DNA of 64,000 bases from Ureibacillus acetophenoni (GTDB taxonomy: Bacteria; Bacillota; Bacilli; Bacillales_A; Planococcaceae), in the NCBI RefSeq assembly GCF_900220965.1, contig NZ_OBQC01000010.1, positions 62,001 to 126,000 on the forward strand, read 5' to 3'. This document shows positions 51,969 through 60,912 of the stretch, one piece after another. A program made the position numbers and the translations under genes. The notes beneath the pieces are model-generated. The model saw only the letters and a list, made by a program, of their open reading frames with translations. It searched no databases and was not told the DNA's origin. Within the stretch, counting starts at the first letter, position 1. The number at the start of each line of letters is the position of its first letter.

Positions 51969-52433
51969 ATGGAAAAAGAAATAAACTTTAGATTGGCTAC
52001 TAGAAATGATTTAGAACAGATTGTTGCCATGCTTGCAGATGATGTACTCGGAAGTAAACGTGAGCGTTACGGGTTGCCGCTTCCTACAAGTTACATAAAG
52101 GCATTTAAAGCAATCTCAGCTGATCCGAATAACGAGTTAGTTGTAGCAGATGATGGCAATGAAGTGATTGGCGTTCTACAAATTACCTTTACACCTTATC
52201 TAACACATCAAGGTGGATGGCGTGCGACAATCGAGGGAGTAAGAACATCTGCTTCTTCAAGAGGAAAGGGTGTCGGAACGAAACTAATAAACTACGCCAT
52301 TCAACGCGCCGAAGAACGTGGTTGTCACTTAGTACAACTAACAACAGACAAACAAAGACCTGATGCCATAAGATTTTATGAAAAGCTAGGCTTTCAAGCG
52401 ACACACGAGGGGATGAAGCTGAAGCTTAAGTAG
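51969..52433 (+). CDS. GNAT-family N-acetyltransferase
   Basis: 154 residues after AAGAGAGGG. The acetyl-CoA motif is SASSRGKGVGTKLINYAIQRAEERG, followed by LVQLTTDKQRPDAIRFYEKLGF, a common form among aminoglycoside/RimI-like acetyltransferases. The next gene, a lipoprotein, begins 9 bp after it, with its ribosome binding site (TAGGAGG) overlapping the stop, so the two form an operon. Confidence 0.9.
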   Translation: MEKEINFRLATRNDLEQIVAMLADDVLGSKRERYGLPLPTSYIKAFKAISADPNNELVVADDGNEVIGVLQITFTPYLTHQGGWRATIEGVRTSASSRGKGVGTKLINYAIQRAEERGCHLVQLTTDKQRPDAIRFYEKLGFQATHEGMKLKLK

Positions 52434-52442
52434 GAGGAAAAA

Positions 52443-52913
52443 ATGAAGAAGAGAAATGTTTGTTTAATTTTTTTTGTGATTTTACTCGGCACACTATTTG
52501 GCTGTTCGGCGAATAAAGAAAGCTTTGATGATAGAAATATTAGTTTCTATATTGTTGAAAAAGAAGCAACTGCAGAGTATGAATCTTACAGATTCGAAAT
52601 CGCAAACAATACTGGATATGAGCTAACTCACTTAATCTTTAATTTAAGTTATCCAATTAAAGAGTTAAATGGTTCAAAAAGTAATCCGTACGAGATAGAA
52701 GGAAAACCAGTTAACGCAGATCTACACGTCAATCTGAAATCTGGCGAGACAATGACCTTTTTAATTGATGCGCCTATAAAAGAGGTATTTGGGGATACGG
52801 ATTTACTAGATATTGAATATCCAAATATTAAGTTAAGAGGATATTATAAAGATGGAAAAGAGGAAATCCCCTTTGGAATATCTGGTGGATTGAGCGTATT
52901 AATTGCGGAATAA
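52443..52913 (+). CDS. Lipoprotein of unknown function
   Basis: 156 residues. Signal peptide MKKRNVCLIFFVILLGTLFGC with lipobox LFGC (Cys21). The mature part is a beta-sandwich-like domain (ISFYIVEKEATAEYESYRFEIANNTGYELTHLIFNL, and VNADLHVNLKSGETMTFLID), similar in type to FxLYD-like domains of surface proteins. Cotranscribed with the GNAT gene. Function unknown. Confidence 0.75.
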   Translation: MKKRNVCLIFFVILLGTLFGCSANKESFDDRNISFYIVEKEATAEYESYRFEIANNTGYELTHLIFNLSYPIKELNGSKSNPYEIEGKPVNADLHVNLKSGETMTFLIDAPIKEVFGDTDLLDIEYPNIKLRGYYKDGKEEIPFGISGGLSVLIAE

Positions 52914-52919
52914 AATGTG

Positions 52920-52955
52920 AAGACACTGATCTAATAGGGTCGGTGTTTTTTTATT
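52920..52955 (+). terminator. Terminator after the GNAT-lipoprotein operon
   Basis: CACTGATC/GGTCGGTG stem (with G-T pairs) followed by TTTTTTTA. Confidence 0.8.
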
Positions 52956-52974
52956 GTTCAAATTCCCATATACA

Positions 52975-53375
52975 TCCGCAAGTTGCTCATAAACCCCAGG
53001 AAGTCGCTCATAAGTAATAAAAAGTCGCTCGTAACCCCCAAGAAGTTGCTCATAAGTAATAAAAAGTCGCTCATAAACCCCAAGAAGACGCTCATAAATG
53101 AAAAGTTGCTCGTAATCCTCAGAAAGTCGCTCATAAGTGAAAAGTTGCTCATAAACCGCATGAAGTCGCTCATAAGTGAAGAAAAGTTGCTCGTAATCCT
53201 CAAGAAGTTGCTCATAAGCTATGAAAAGTTGCTCATAAACCACATGAAGTCGCTCATAAGTGAAGAAAAGTTGCTCGTAATCCTCAAGAAGTTGCTCGTA
53301 ATCCTCAGAAAGTTGCTCATAAGAGATTAAAAGTCGCCCGTAACCCCCAAAAAATCGTCCACAAGCCACAACAAA
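52975..53375. repeat. 21-bp tandem array of GT(T/C)GCTC(A/G)TAA
   Basis: The core GT(T/C)GCTC(A/G)TAA begins at 52982, 53003, 53024, 53045, 53066 and 53087, then 53105, 53126, 53144, 53165, 53186, 53207, 53228 and on to about 53370. The step is 21 bp, with occasional 18-bp steps. The 10-11 bp after each core varies. The array fills the gap between two + strand genes. Reading frames across it (on both strands) have no ribosome binding site and are artefacts of the 3n repeat length. Confidence 0.94.
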
Positions 53376-53455
53376 CTTCAAGCTTAATTTCACCTAGCTT
53401 ACGATTCTATTGTGCTACTATTGATAAGTAGTACCTTTATAGAGGAGACATCGGA

Positions 53456-54805
53456 ATGACTGTAAGGAAAAATGAAAAATTAATTATATTAGCTGTGGCA
53501 TTGGGTGTTATCCTAAATCCTTTAAATACGACGATGATTACAGTCGCGTTGCCAGCTATTCAAAAGGATTTCGAATTGAGCGCAACAAATATTTCATGGT
53601 TAATTGCTTCCTACTTTATTATCAGTGCAATCTTTACACCGTTAATAGGGAAATTAAGTGATATATATGGAAGGAAATTAATCTTTTTAATAGGTCTTGG
53701 ACTAGTCGTGGTGTCTTCGGTTTTAGCACCGCTATCACCGAATTTGCCTATGCTCCTTGCAATGCGCGGAATTCAAGCAATTGGGACATCAGCACTCTTC
53801 CCAGCTGGTGTGGGGATTGTCCGTAATACCATTCAACACAATCAAAATCGCGTCATCGGGACATTAGCTGTATTTGCAACAACCTCGGCTGCATTCGGAC
53901 CTACGATAGGTGGAGTGCTCGTCCAGTTCGGTGGATGGCCGATTATCTTTTACGTAAACTTGCCGATTCTTGCCATCGGAATAGTTTTAACGTTGATGTT
54001 TATTCCGAAAGATGAGAAAAACAAGGCTACATCTTATAAGTTAGATATCATTGGAATTTTATTATTTAGCTTATTTATTACTTGTTGGATGATCTTTTTA
54101 CTTGGACTCGAAAACGGCGTTCAATTTGTAACATTAATACTTGCCATTGGATTAACGGTTGTTTTCTACATGTATGAGAAAAGAAGAGAAGAACCGTTTA
54201 TTGATGTGAATTTCTTCAGAAAAAACTTAAACATTACTGTTATTTATGGGCAGTACATATTATCAACAGTCATCTTCTTTGCCGTGCTGCTAAGTTTCCC
54301 GACATTCATTCAAATCGTGTTAGGGGAAAGCTCTCAAATGGCGGGAATCGTGATGCTGTCACTTTCTATTTTCGCAATGATTATGACACCGGTCGCTACG
54401 AGATGGATGGAGCGGGCAGGATTTCGAATTCCGCTTTTGGCCAGTGTTCTAGTTGGATTAGTAGGAGTGATCTTATTATTCACCGTGAAGGATGATTCTT
54501 TATTAATCTGGGTGGGAGTCGTTCTTGCGGTTACAGGGATTAGTAACGGAATACAAAATATTGGTCTGCAAAACTTGTTGTACACTTACATCGCGCCAGA
54601 GGAAAGTGGAATTGCATCAGGTCTCTTGATGACATCGCGCTTTATTGGAAATATTTTAGCTTCAAGCATTTACGGTGTGGCCTTCGCTACAGGTATGAGC
54701 GTAGCAAATATGAGTACAATGGCGATAGGGTTACTGGTTGTTGCAGTTGTACTGGTGCCAGGGATGATTTTTGTTACAGTGAAAGAGAAGACGAGTGAAA
54801 GTTGA
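53456..54805 (+). CDS. MFS drug-export-type transporter (DHA2-like)
   Basis: 449 residues after AGAGGAGAC. The first helices contain ILNPLNTTMITVALPAIQKDF (the motif D1-like LNTTMITVALP of DHA2 exporters) and motif A GKLSDIYGRKLIF. Motif C-like glycine-rich GPTIGGVLVQFGGW follows. About 12-14 helices are predicted; the length is a little short for 14-helix QacA types. A proton-driven efflux pump is likely; substrate unknown. No regulator gene is adjacent. Confidence 0.88.
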   Translation: MTVRKNEKLIILAVALGVILNPLNTTMITVALPAIQKDFELSATNISWLIASYFIISAIFTPLIGKLSDIYGRKLIFLIGLGLVVVSSVLAPLSPNLPMLLAMRGIQAIGTSALFPAGVGIVRNTIQHNQNRVIGTLAVFATTSAAFGPTIGGVLVQFGGWPIIFYVNLPILAIGIVLTLMFIPKDEKNKATSYKLDIIGILLFSLFITCWMIFLLGLENGVQFVTLILAIGLTVVFYMYEKRREEPFIDVNFFRKNLNITVIYGQYILSTVIFFAVLLSFPTFIQIVLGESSQMAGIVMLSLSIFAMIMTPVATRWMERAGFRIPLLASVLVGLVGVILLFTVKDDSLLIWVGVVLAVTGISNGIQNIGLQNLLYTYIAPEESGIASGLLMTSRFIGNILASSIYGVAFATGMSVANMSTMAIGLLVVAVVLVPGMIFVTVKEKTSES

Positions 54806-54860
54806 GTAATTGGCCAATTACTGAGTTATTGGAAACAATACAAGGTCAAATAAAATAATT

Positions 54861-55624
54861 AAAGGGTTTTGTTCAGTAGCGGTTGCATAATGGACAAAAC
54901 CCTTTTAAATTCTCCGGATAATGTCCATTAACACAAGTCTATTGGACAATACGTCATCATTTTCGAAGTGAAATGTCCATAATCACTGCTCTAATGGACA
55001 AAACGGCATCAATTTCGGAGCGAAATGTCCATAATAACAGGTCTAATGGACAAAACAGCTTCAAATTCCAAGCGAACTGTCCATAATCACTGCTCTAATG
55101 GACAAAACAGCTTCAAATTCCAAGCGATCTGTCCATAATAACATGTCTAATGGACAAAACAGCATCGAATTCCAAGCGAACTGTCCATAATAACGGGTCT
55201 AATGGACAAAACAGCTTCAAATTTAGAGTGAACTGTCCATAATCACTGCTCTAATGGACACAACAGCTTCAAATTCCAAGTGAACTGTCCATAATCACTG
55301 CTCTAATGGACAAAACGGCATCAAATTCCGAGTGAACTGTCCATAATCACTGCTCTAATGGACACAACAGCTTCAAATTTCCAGCGAACTGTCCATAATA
55401 ACAGGTCTAATGGACACAACAGCTTCAAATTCCAAGCGAACTGTCCATAATCACTGCTCTAATGGACAAAACGGCATCAAATTCCGGGTGAACTGTCCAT
55501 AAACACTTCTCTAATGGACAAAACGGATTCAAATTCCGAGCGAACTGTCCATAAACACCGCTCTAATGGACAAAAGCCATTCATTTACCAAGCCTACTGT
55601 CCATAATCCCCAACTATAGGTTCG
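54861..55624. repeat. 52-bp tandem array of a 27-bp dyad (TGTCCATAATC...TAATGGACA)
   Basis: The first unit (54870-54896) is also the stem of the MFS gene terminator (AAAGGGTTTTGT/ACAAAACCCTTT). TGTCC then begins at 54922 and the last at 55598, exactly 13 steps of 52 bp, so there are 15 units. Dyads are 27 bp (TGTCCATAATCACTGCTCTA plus ATGGACA), and the spacer is AAACAGCTTCAAATTCCAAG plus CGAAC with variants. Several GGACA arms read GGACACAAC. Confidence 0.95.
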
Positions 55625-55737
55625 TGCTTATCAAAACCTCTCAACTATGAACCAGCCCATTCACAGATCGTACACTTTTTCCATAAAGGATTAACACCAC
55701 CATTTGTTGAACTATTCAACAAAAGGGGAGTGACCAC

Positions 55738-56181
55738 ATGTTAAAAGCAATCTCGGATTTACCAAAAGATAAAAAAATCGCCGGGGTGCACTGTGTTCCA
55801 ATAACGGAAAATGGCTGTATTGTAATGGCTTGGGATAAAGAGGAGCAAATTTTGACGACAATTGGTGGGCGACTAGAAGGGGAAGAAAGTATCGAAGAAG
55901 CGTTAGAACGTGAATCCTTTGAAGAAGTAGGGATGACCCTACATGCTGAAAAGATCCCCTTTGCCGCTTGGTACTGGGAATCGACGGATACATATACAAT
56001 CTGGTTTTTGGTGAAGGTAGATCAGTTTTTACCGTATTCCTTTGACTTTGAAAAAACGGGCTATGTCATCTTTAATTTCGAAACTGCGAAGCAAATGATT
56101 TCGAAATTGGAACCAAACAACCCAAAGAGAATCGAAATCCTTAATTTAGCTTACGAAAAAGCCCGGGAGCTTAATTGGTAA
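55738..56181 (+). CDS. NUDIX hydrolase
   Basis: 147 residues after AAAAGGGGAGTG. The NUDIX box is GRLEGEESIEEALERESFEEVG, with a Ser replacing the usual Ile/Leu in R-E-x-x-E-E but all acidic metal ligands intact. The C-terminus (FNFETAKQMISKLEPNNPKRIEI) is like ADP-ribose pyrophosphatase-type proteins. Substrate unknown. Monocistronic, directly after a repeat array. Confidence 0.85.
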   Translation: MLKAISDLPKDKKIAGVHCVPITENGCIVMAWDKEEQILTTIGGRLEGEESIEEALERESFEEVGMTLHAEKIPFAAWYWESTDTYTIWFLVKVDQFLPYSFDFEKTGYVIFNFETAKQMISKLEPNNPKRIEILNLAYEKARELNW

Positions 56182-56300
56182 TGGGACATTTCCCTAAAGA
56201 AAGACCGAATCTTCCATCAAGTAGTATCGTATAAATAATAATGCACAGAAGTTAATGAAAATAAAGAAGCAAAAATCCAAAAGAATTTATTGCTCCTTCA

Positions 56301-56492
56301 TCAATTATTCTTTTTCAATTTCTTCTCTACCTTATCTTGACCGAAAAAATTCTTAATAAGAAAGAACCCTGCAATTAGCGTAAGTAAGCTTAATACATCA
56401 CCAAAATTGATAGAAAAACTAAAGTGGTTATTAACCGTTACTTCTTGTCTTGCTTTATCGTTACCTTTTGAGGTTTTTTCTTTATTTTCCAA
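56301..56492 (-). CDS. Small single-helix membrane protein
   Basis: 63 residues. The N-terminus is highly charged (MENKEKTSKGNDKARQEVTVNNH). One hydrophobic helix (FGDVLSLLTLIAGFFLIKNFF) and a lysine-rich tail follow. TTAGGAGGG precedes the ATG. No family recognised. Confidence 0.6.
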   Translation of the reverse strand: MENKEKTSKGNDKARQEVTVNNHFSFSINFGDVLSLLTLIAGFFLIKNFFGQDKVEKKLKKNN

Positions 56493-56627
56493 TGCTAGCC
56501 CTCCTAATAGTTTCTATTTCTATCATAATTATACTTCCTATATTTAACAATATATGAAACAATAAAAACTTGTATGATACTAAATAATTAAGCCTTTCTG
56601 AAGAATAAAAAGAATCGAGGTTAACCT

Positions 56628-57905
56628 ATGTCTAGTAAAATTGTTCAATTGAATGAAAGTTATATAGATTCCGAAGAAAAACAACAATCATTATACAAAC
56701 GAACATTAATGGTTGTTAGTATTTCGCAAGTTTTTGGTGGTGCAGGATTAGCAGCTGGAATTACAGTTGGAGCTCTTCTTGCGCAACAAATGCTCGGGAC
56801 GAATGCATATGCTGGACTTCCCACAGCCTTATTTACTTTAGGGTCAGCAGGGGCTGCTCTACTTGTCGGAAGACTTTCTCAATCCTTTGGTCGGCGTACC
56901 GGTCTGACAACAGGATTTTTGCTTGGTGGGCTAGGTGCGATAGGGGTCATCATTGCAGCAATCATAAGTAATGTATTTCTATTGTTTCTTTCTTTACTTG
57001 TATATGGGGCAGGGACAGCAACCAATTTACAAGCTCGTTATGCAGGGACGGATTTAGCAAACGTTAAACAGAGGGCGACAGCAGTTAGTCTAACGATGGT
57101 TTTCACAACATTTGGTGCAGTTGCCGGCCCGAACTTAGTAAATGTAATGGGGAATGTAGCTGTTTCTATTGGTGTTCCTTCACTTGCAGGACCATTTATT
57201 TTATCGGCAGCCGCTTATATCCTTGCAGGTTTAGTGCTTTTCATCATGCTTCGTCCAGATCCATTACTCATCGCAAAGACAATTGAAGAGTCCAAAACAC
57301 AACAACCTGAAAAATTACATACAGCCACAATTGAACAAGTAGTTAATAAAAAAGGCATTTTTGCAGGCGCTACAATTATGGTACTTACGCAAATCGTCAT
57401 GGTAGCAGTGATGACAATGACTCCTGTACATATGAGACACCATGGACATGGTTTAGGTGAGATCGGTCTCGTAATAGGGTTTCACATAGGCTCCATGTAC
57501 CTTCCTTCTTTAGTAACAGGTTTCCTTGTTGATAAGTTAGGACGCATTAAAATGGCGGTATCCGCAGGAATTACTTTACTTCTAGCAGGTATCGTAGCTG
57601 CTCTTGCACCAGGGGATTCTATTGTTCTACTAGTAGTTGCCCTTTCTTTACTAGGATTAGGGTGGAACTTTGGGTTAATCAGTGGAACTGCACTTATTGT
57701 GGATTCAACGGAAACGTCAACACGAGCGAAAACCCAAGGAACAGTGGATGTTTTAGTTGCTCTATCCGGAGCTACTGGGGGAGTCTTATCAGGAATGGTT
57801 GTTGCTGGTTCAAGTTACGAAACGTTATCAGTTGCTGGAGGGATTTTAGCATTGTTACTGATCCCGGTTGTAATTTGGTCAATTGGCAGTAAAAATAAAC
57901 AATAA
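56628..57905 (+). CDS. MFS transporter
   Basis: 425 residues with CGAGG upstream. Twelve helices are predicted. VGRLSQSFGRRTGLTTGFLLG is MFS motif A, and VDKLGRIKMAVSAG is its repeat in the second half. The central loop (KTIEESKTQQPEKLHTATIEQVVNKKG) separates two halves. It resembles uncharacterised efflux/sugar-type MFS permeases of bacilli. Monocistronic with a strong terminator. Confidence 0.86.
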   Translation: MSSKIVQLNESYIDSEEKQQSLYKRTLMVVSISQVFGGAGLAAGITVGALLAQQMLGTNAYAGLPTALFTLGSAGAALLVGRLSQSFGRRTGLTTGFLLGGLGAIGVIIAAIISNVFLLFLSLLVYGAGTATNLQARYAGTDLANVKQRATAVSLTMVFTTFGAVAGPNLVNVMGNVAVSIGVPSLAGPFILSAAAYILAGLVLFIMLRPDPLLIAKTIEESKTQQPEKLHTATIEQVVNKKGIFAGATIMVLTQIVMVAVMTMTPVHMRHHGHGLGEIGLVIGFHIGSMYLPSLVTGFLVDKLGRIKMAVSAGITLLLAGIVAALAPGDSIVLLVVALSLLGLGWNFGLISGTALIVDSTETSTRAKTQGTVDVLVALSGATGGVLSGMVVAGSSYETLSVAGGILALLLIPVVIWSIGSKNKQ

Positions 57906-57908
57906 TGA

Positions 57909-57948
57909 AAACACTACTAATCTATTTTCAGGTTAGTAGTGTTTTTTT
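57909..57948. terminator. Terminator after the MFS gene
   Basis: AACACTACTAA/TTAGTAGTGTT stem followed by TTTTTTT; it also precedes the convergent lysE stop. Confidence 0.9.
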
Positions 57949-57998
57949 GACTTTATGCCGAACCGCTGGGCACAAGGGTCTCACCCATTATTCCACAG

Positions 57999-58628
57999 TT
58001 AAATTCCAGTTTTAACACCAAAACCTACTAAAATTAAACCAGTTGATTTTTGGAATACCTTTTGAAATTTGGGGCTATTAAGCCATTTCTTTGCGTAATC
58101 AATTATGCCAACAAGGGTTAGAAACCATAATACAGCTAGTGAAGTTAAGATTGCTGCTAACATGAACAATTGCTGATTTACGTTTTCGTTTAAATCGATA
58201 AATTGAGGCATAATTGTTATATAAACCAACACTGTCTTTGGGTTCAGAACATTACTAAGTAACGCTTGCATAAAGGATTCTCTATTGTGATGAGTTGAAG
58301 AATTGGTTAGTGTATTTGCTTGCGATTTAATTTCCTCTAAAGAAAATACACTTTTAGCGAAAATACTTTTGATCCCTAGATAAATTAAGTATGCTGCTCC
58401 CAAGTATTTAATTGTACTGAAAAGAAATACAGACTTTGCAATAACGACAGATAAACCAAGAATAGCGATCACTGTCCAAAATGTAAGTCCCGTTGCCATC
58501 CCAAGAACTGTATAGCGGCCAGCCTTTGGACCATAACTGAGCGTATTTTTCACTAATAACATCGTATCTGCTCCAGGAATAACAACCATCATTGTAGCAA
58601 TTGAAATGTAAGTTAGTAAGCCTTCCAT
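57999..58628 (-). CDS. LysE/RhtB-family amino-acid exporter
   Basis: 209 residues, the normal length. The N-terminus MEGLLTYISIATMMVVIPGADTMLLVKNTLSYG carries the family PGP-like signature (VVIPGAD), and six helices are predicted. LysE proteins export amino acids or related metabolites by proton exchange. It is divergent from a TrmB-type regulator, with a clear sigma-A promoter (TTGAAA-N18-TATACT) and a repeated operator in between, so it is probably controlled by that regulator. Confidence 0.9.
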   Translation of the reverse strand: MEGLLTYISIATMMVVIPGADTMLLVKNTLSYGPKAGRYTVLGMATGLTFWTVIAILGLSVVIAKSVFLFSTIKYLGAAYLIYLGIKSIFAKSVFSLEEIKSQANTLTNSSTHHNRESFMQALLSNVLNPKTVLVYITIMPQFIDLNENVNQQLFMLAAILTSLAVLWFLTLVGIIDYAKKWLNSPKFQKVFQKSTGLILVGFGVKTGI

Positions 58629-58651
58629 GTTTTTTCTCCCATCCCTTTTGT

Positions 58652-58753
58652 AGTGGCTACCAAAGTAACTACCTATAATGAGTATATCAAAGGGATTTTG
58701 GAATTTTCAATAAGTTTGTTAAAATAATAGTTACTAAAGTAGCGACTATTATT
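58652..58753. promoter_or_regulatory. lysE promoter and two operator copies for the TrmB-type regulator
   Basis: Minus-strand promoter for lysE: -35 TTGAAA (58705-58710), 18-bp spacer, -10 TATACT (58681-58686). Operator 1 (GGCTACCAAAGTAACTACC, 58655-58673) covers the start site of lysE. Operator 2 (58723-58753) is AATAATAGT, TACTAAAGTAGCG, ACTATTATT, a 31-bp dyad close to the TrmB-type gene. Both share TAC(C/T)AAAGTA(A/G)C. Confidence 0.7.
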
Positions 58754-58767
58754 TTGTTGGAGGATCT

Positions 58768-59595
58768 ATGAAAGAAACCATTTTCGAAACATTAAAGAAT
58801 CTTAGTTTTACCGAATATGAGGCGAAGGCGTATCTTGCTTTATTGGAAGAATCTCCGTTAACTGGATATGCAGTAGCGAAAAATTCTGGTGTACCACGGT
58901 CAAAAATATATGAAGTTCTAGATAGTCTTGCTGTACGAGGAGATATATTGGTTAGTCCAGGAAACACGCCACAATATACTCCTGTTCCTGCAAAGGAGCT
59001 AATTAAAAACCGCCGTAGAGTAGCAGAAGAGAACTTCGAATTAGCGGAAAAATCATTAGCAGAGTTCGAACGCTCTGCAAGCGACCGTGAAAATATTTGG
59101 AATATTACGGGAAGCAATGAAATACTCGCTAAAGTAAAACAGTGTATAGCATCTGCCAAGAAAAGAATTCTCATAGAAGTTTGGAAAGAGGAATTTGAAG
59201 AACTGGAGCCAGATCTTAGAAAGGCAGCAAATAGTGGAGTCAACGTAACGATTATTGCTTATGGAAAAATCGCCTCTGATTTCGCAAATGTTTATCTTCA
59301 TTACATGGGAGATAAAATTACGGATGAGTACGGTGGGCGATGGATTGTTGTAAGTGCAGATGATTCAGAAGTGGTTGCAGGCATTGTCTCTCTTGGGAAG
59401 GATAGCCGTGCTGCCTGGACAAGGCATGTCGGTTTAGTCATGCCCATAACAGAAGTCATCATTCATGATCTATATCTCATGGAAATTATGGAGAAACATC
59501 GAGAACTGATGGAAGAAAGTTTTGGAGAAAACCTAGTGAATTTACGTCGTAAGTTTTCTATTTATCCAGACTTTAAAAAACATTATTTTAAATAA
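58768..59595 (+). CDS. TrmB-family transcriptional regulator
   Basis: 275 residues starting with MKETIFETLKNLSFTEYEAKAYLALLEESPLTGYAVAKNSGVPRSKI-type winged helix (residues 1-75), a coiled linker (AEENFELAEKSLAEFERSA) and a phospholipase-D-like C-terminal sensor domain (LIEVWKEEFEELEPDL). TrmB regulators were first studied in archaeal sugar transport but are common in bacilli. GTTGGAGGATC precedes the ATG. It is divergent from lysE and likely autoregulated. Confidence 0.9.
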   Translation: MKETIFETLKNLSFTEYEAKAYLALLEESPLTGYAVAKNSGVPRSKIYEVLDSLAVRGDILVSPGNTPQYTPVPAKELIKNRRRVAEENFELAEKSLAEFERSASDRENIWNITGSNEILAKVKQCIASAKKRILIEVWKEEFEELEPDLRKAANSGVNVTIIAYGKIASDFANVYLHYMGDKITDEYGGRWIVVSADDSEVVAGIVSLGKDSRAAWTRHVGLVMPITEVIIHDLYLMEIMEKHRELMEESFGENLVNLRRKFSIYPDFKKHYFK

Positions 59596-59599
59596 ATTG

Positions 59600-59632
59600 T
59601 TAGGACAAGGAACTGCCCCTTGTCCTATGATT
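59600..59632. terminator. Hairpin between the TrmB-type and HAD genes
   Basis: AGGACAAGG and CCTTGTCCT form a 9-bp stem just after the TrmB-type stop. The T-run on the + side is weak, so confidence is moderate. Confidence 0.55.
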
Positions 59633-59641
59633 CTCTGTCTT

Positions 59642-60328
59642 TTACTTAATTATCTCTAACAAACTCTCTAACTGATTGATTTCATAAGTAGGTTTTATAG
59701 AAGTATGATTTTCTTTTTGTGTCGGATTGAACCAACAAGTATCAATCCTGAAGTTATTGCCACCTTGAATATCGGAAGTCAATGAATCACCAACCATTAG
59801 CACATTGGATTTATCTGTAATCTGTAACTGATCAAAGGCATAATCAAAAATCTCCGTCTGCGGTTTCTGGAATCCAGCCGATTCAGAGATAATGATCTGT
59901 TCAAAAGCATCTTTTAACGGAGAATTATTAATTCTTGCTGTTTGTACATTTGTGAATCCATTTGTAATAATTGCTAATCGTTTATGAGATAGCCCCTTAA
60001 CAACCTTTTCAGCACCTTGCACGAGGTGCGATTGCTCACCAAGGAACTTTAAATACTCTTGATTAAATAAACTAGCGTCCAAATCAAGTGCATGTTCCTC
60101 AAATAATCTTCGGAATCTTTCAGAACCTAGTTCCCCCAGGTTCATCTTTCCATTCTCTAACTCTCCCCATAATACTTTACTAATTTCTTTATAGCTTTTT
60201 TTGTACAGCGCCAAGCTACCGACTAAATTGTACTGATCAAAAACTTTATGAAAAGCTGCTTGCTCAGATTTCGCAAAATCAAAAAGCGTGTCATCTACAT
60301 CGAAAATGATAATCTCGTAATTTTTCAT
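59642..60328 (-). CDS. HAD-family phosphatase, YjjG-like nucleotidase
   Basis: 228 residues from the ATG at 60328 (GAAGGTAG upstream), giving the usual MKNYEIIIFDVDDTLFDF start. HAD motif I is FDVDDT (nucleophile Asp), motif II ITNGFTN, motif III Lys in GFQKPQTEIF and motif IV VGDSLTSDIQGG. The pattern matches YjjG/YfnB-type house-cleaning 5'-nucleotidases that remove non-canonical pyrimidine nucleotides. Monocistronic. Confidence 0.88.
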   Translation of the reverse strand: MKNYEIIIFDVDDTLFDFAKSEQAAFHKVFDQYNLVGSLALYKKSYKEISKVLWGELENGKMNLGELGSERFRRLFEEHALDLDASLFNQEYLKFLGEQSHLVQGAEKVVKGLSHKRLAIITNGFTNVQTARINNSPLKDAFEQIIISESAGFQKPQTEIFDYAFDQLQITDKSNVLMVGDSLTSDIQGGNNFRIDTCWFNPTQKENHTSIKPTYEINQLESLLEIIK

Positions 60329-60548
60329 TTTGTCATCTACCTTCAATTCTGTTTCAATAAATCCTCTCACACAAACTATTGATATTCAAGGAGGCGCGGC
60401 GACAGTGTTGAATCAAGGAGAAAGCGATTATGACAATTAGATAAAGTTTCTTCCCTTGGTAAGAAAAGGATTTATTTTTTCACCCGCGAAACTTTAGAAA
60501 TTAAGTACATAGATTAAATAAAGTAAACAAATAGAATCGGGGAAATGA

Positions 60549-60818
60549 ATGCGTTCAATTAAATACTTTTTTATACATTTTTTAAGTGAGCCATGGTGGT
60601 TTAAGCTATTAATTATCGCCACTTTGTTTAGCTCAATTTTCTTTAGTAGCTTCCTCTTCGAATCCCAACCTTACTTACAAAGTTTCGCTAAGTTAGCTGC
60701 AGCTGTTTTCTTTGGTGCCTACGGTTATAAGATGAGAAGAAGTCGAATGCACTTTAGAGTATTCTCTTCCTTGGCTCTACTCTGTATCGTTTTAGCAATA
60801 CTAGAGCTTTTATGGTAA
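60549..60818 (+). CDS. Small membrane protein, two to three helices
   Basis: 89 residues. Helices WWFKLLIIATLFSSIFFSSFLF, FAKLAAAVFFGAYGY and FRVFSSLALLCIVLAILELLW, with a basic loop (KMRRSRMHFR). TCGGGGAAA lies 6-10 nt before the ATG. Family not recognised. It precedes the quinone oxidoreductase gene by 95 bp. Confidence 0.6.
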   Translation: MRSIKYFFIHFLSEPWWFKLLIIATLFSSIFFSSFLFESQPYLQSFAKLAAAVFFGAYGYKMRRSRMHFRVFSSLALLCIVLAILELLW

Positions 60819-60912
60819 TGGAAAAGTATTTCAACTGTTTATCACAAGGCTTAATAGATTATTTCCCCAATAACCAAAAAGGATTTACTAAAAGATATAA
60901 GGAGGAAAACAG

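Noticed and set aside
52899-53393. 164-residue repeat ORF (EDYEQLFFTYERL units) and overlapping frames on both strands
   Set aside because: Produced by the 21/18-bp array lacking stops in some frames; no plausible start signals.
58749-59243. 164-residue minus-strand ORF inside the TrmB-type gene
   Set aside because: Antisense shadow; the + strand protein has clear family motifs.
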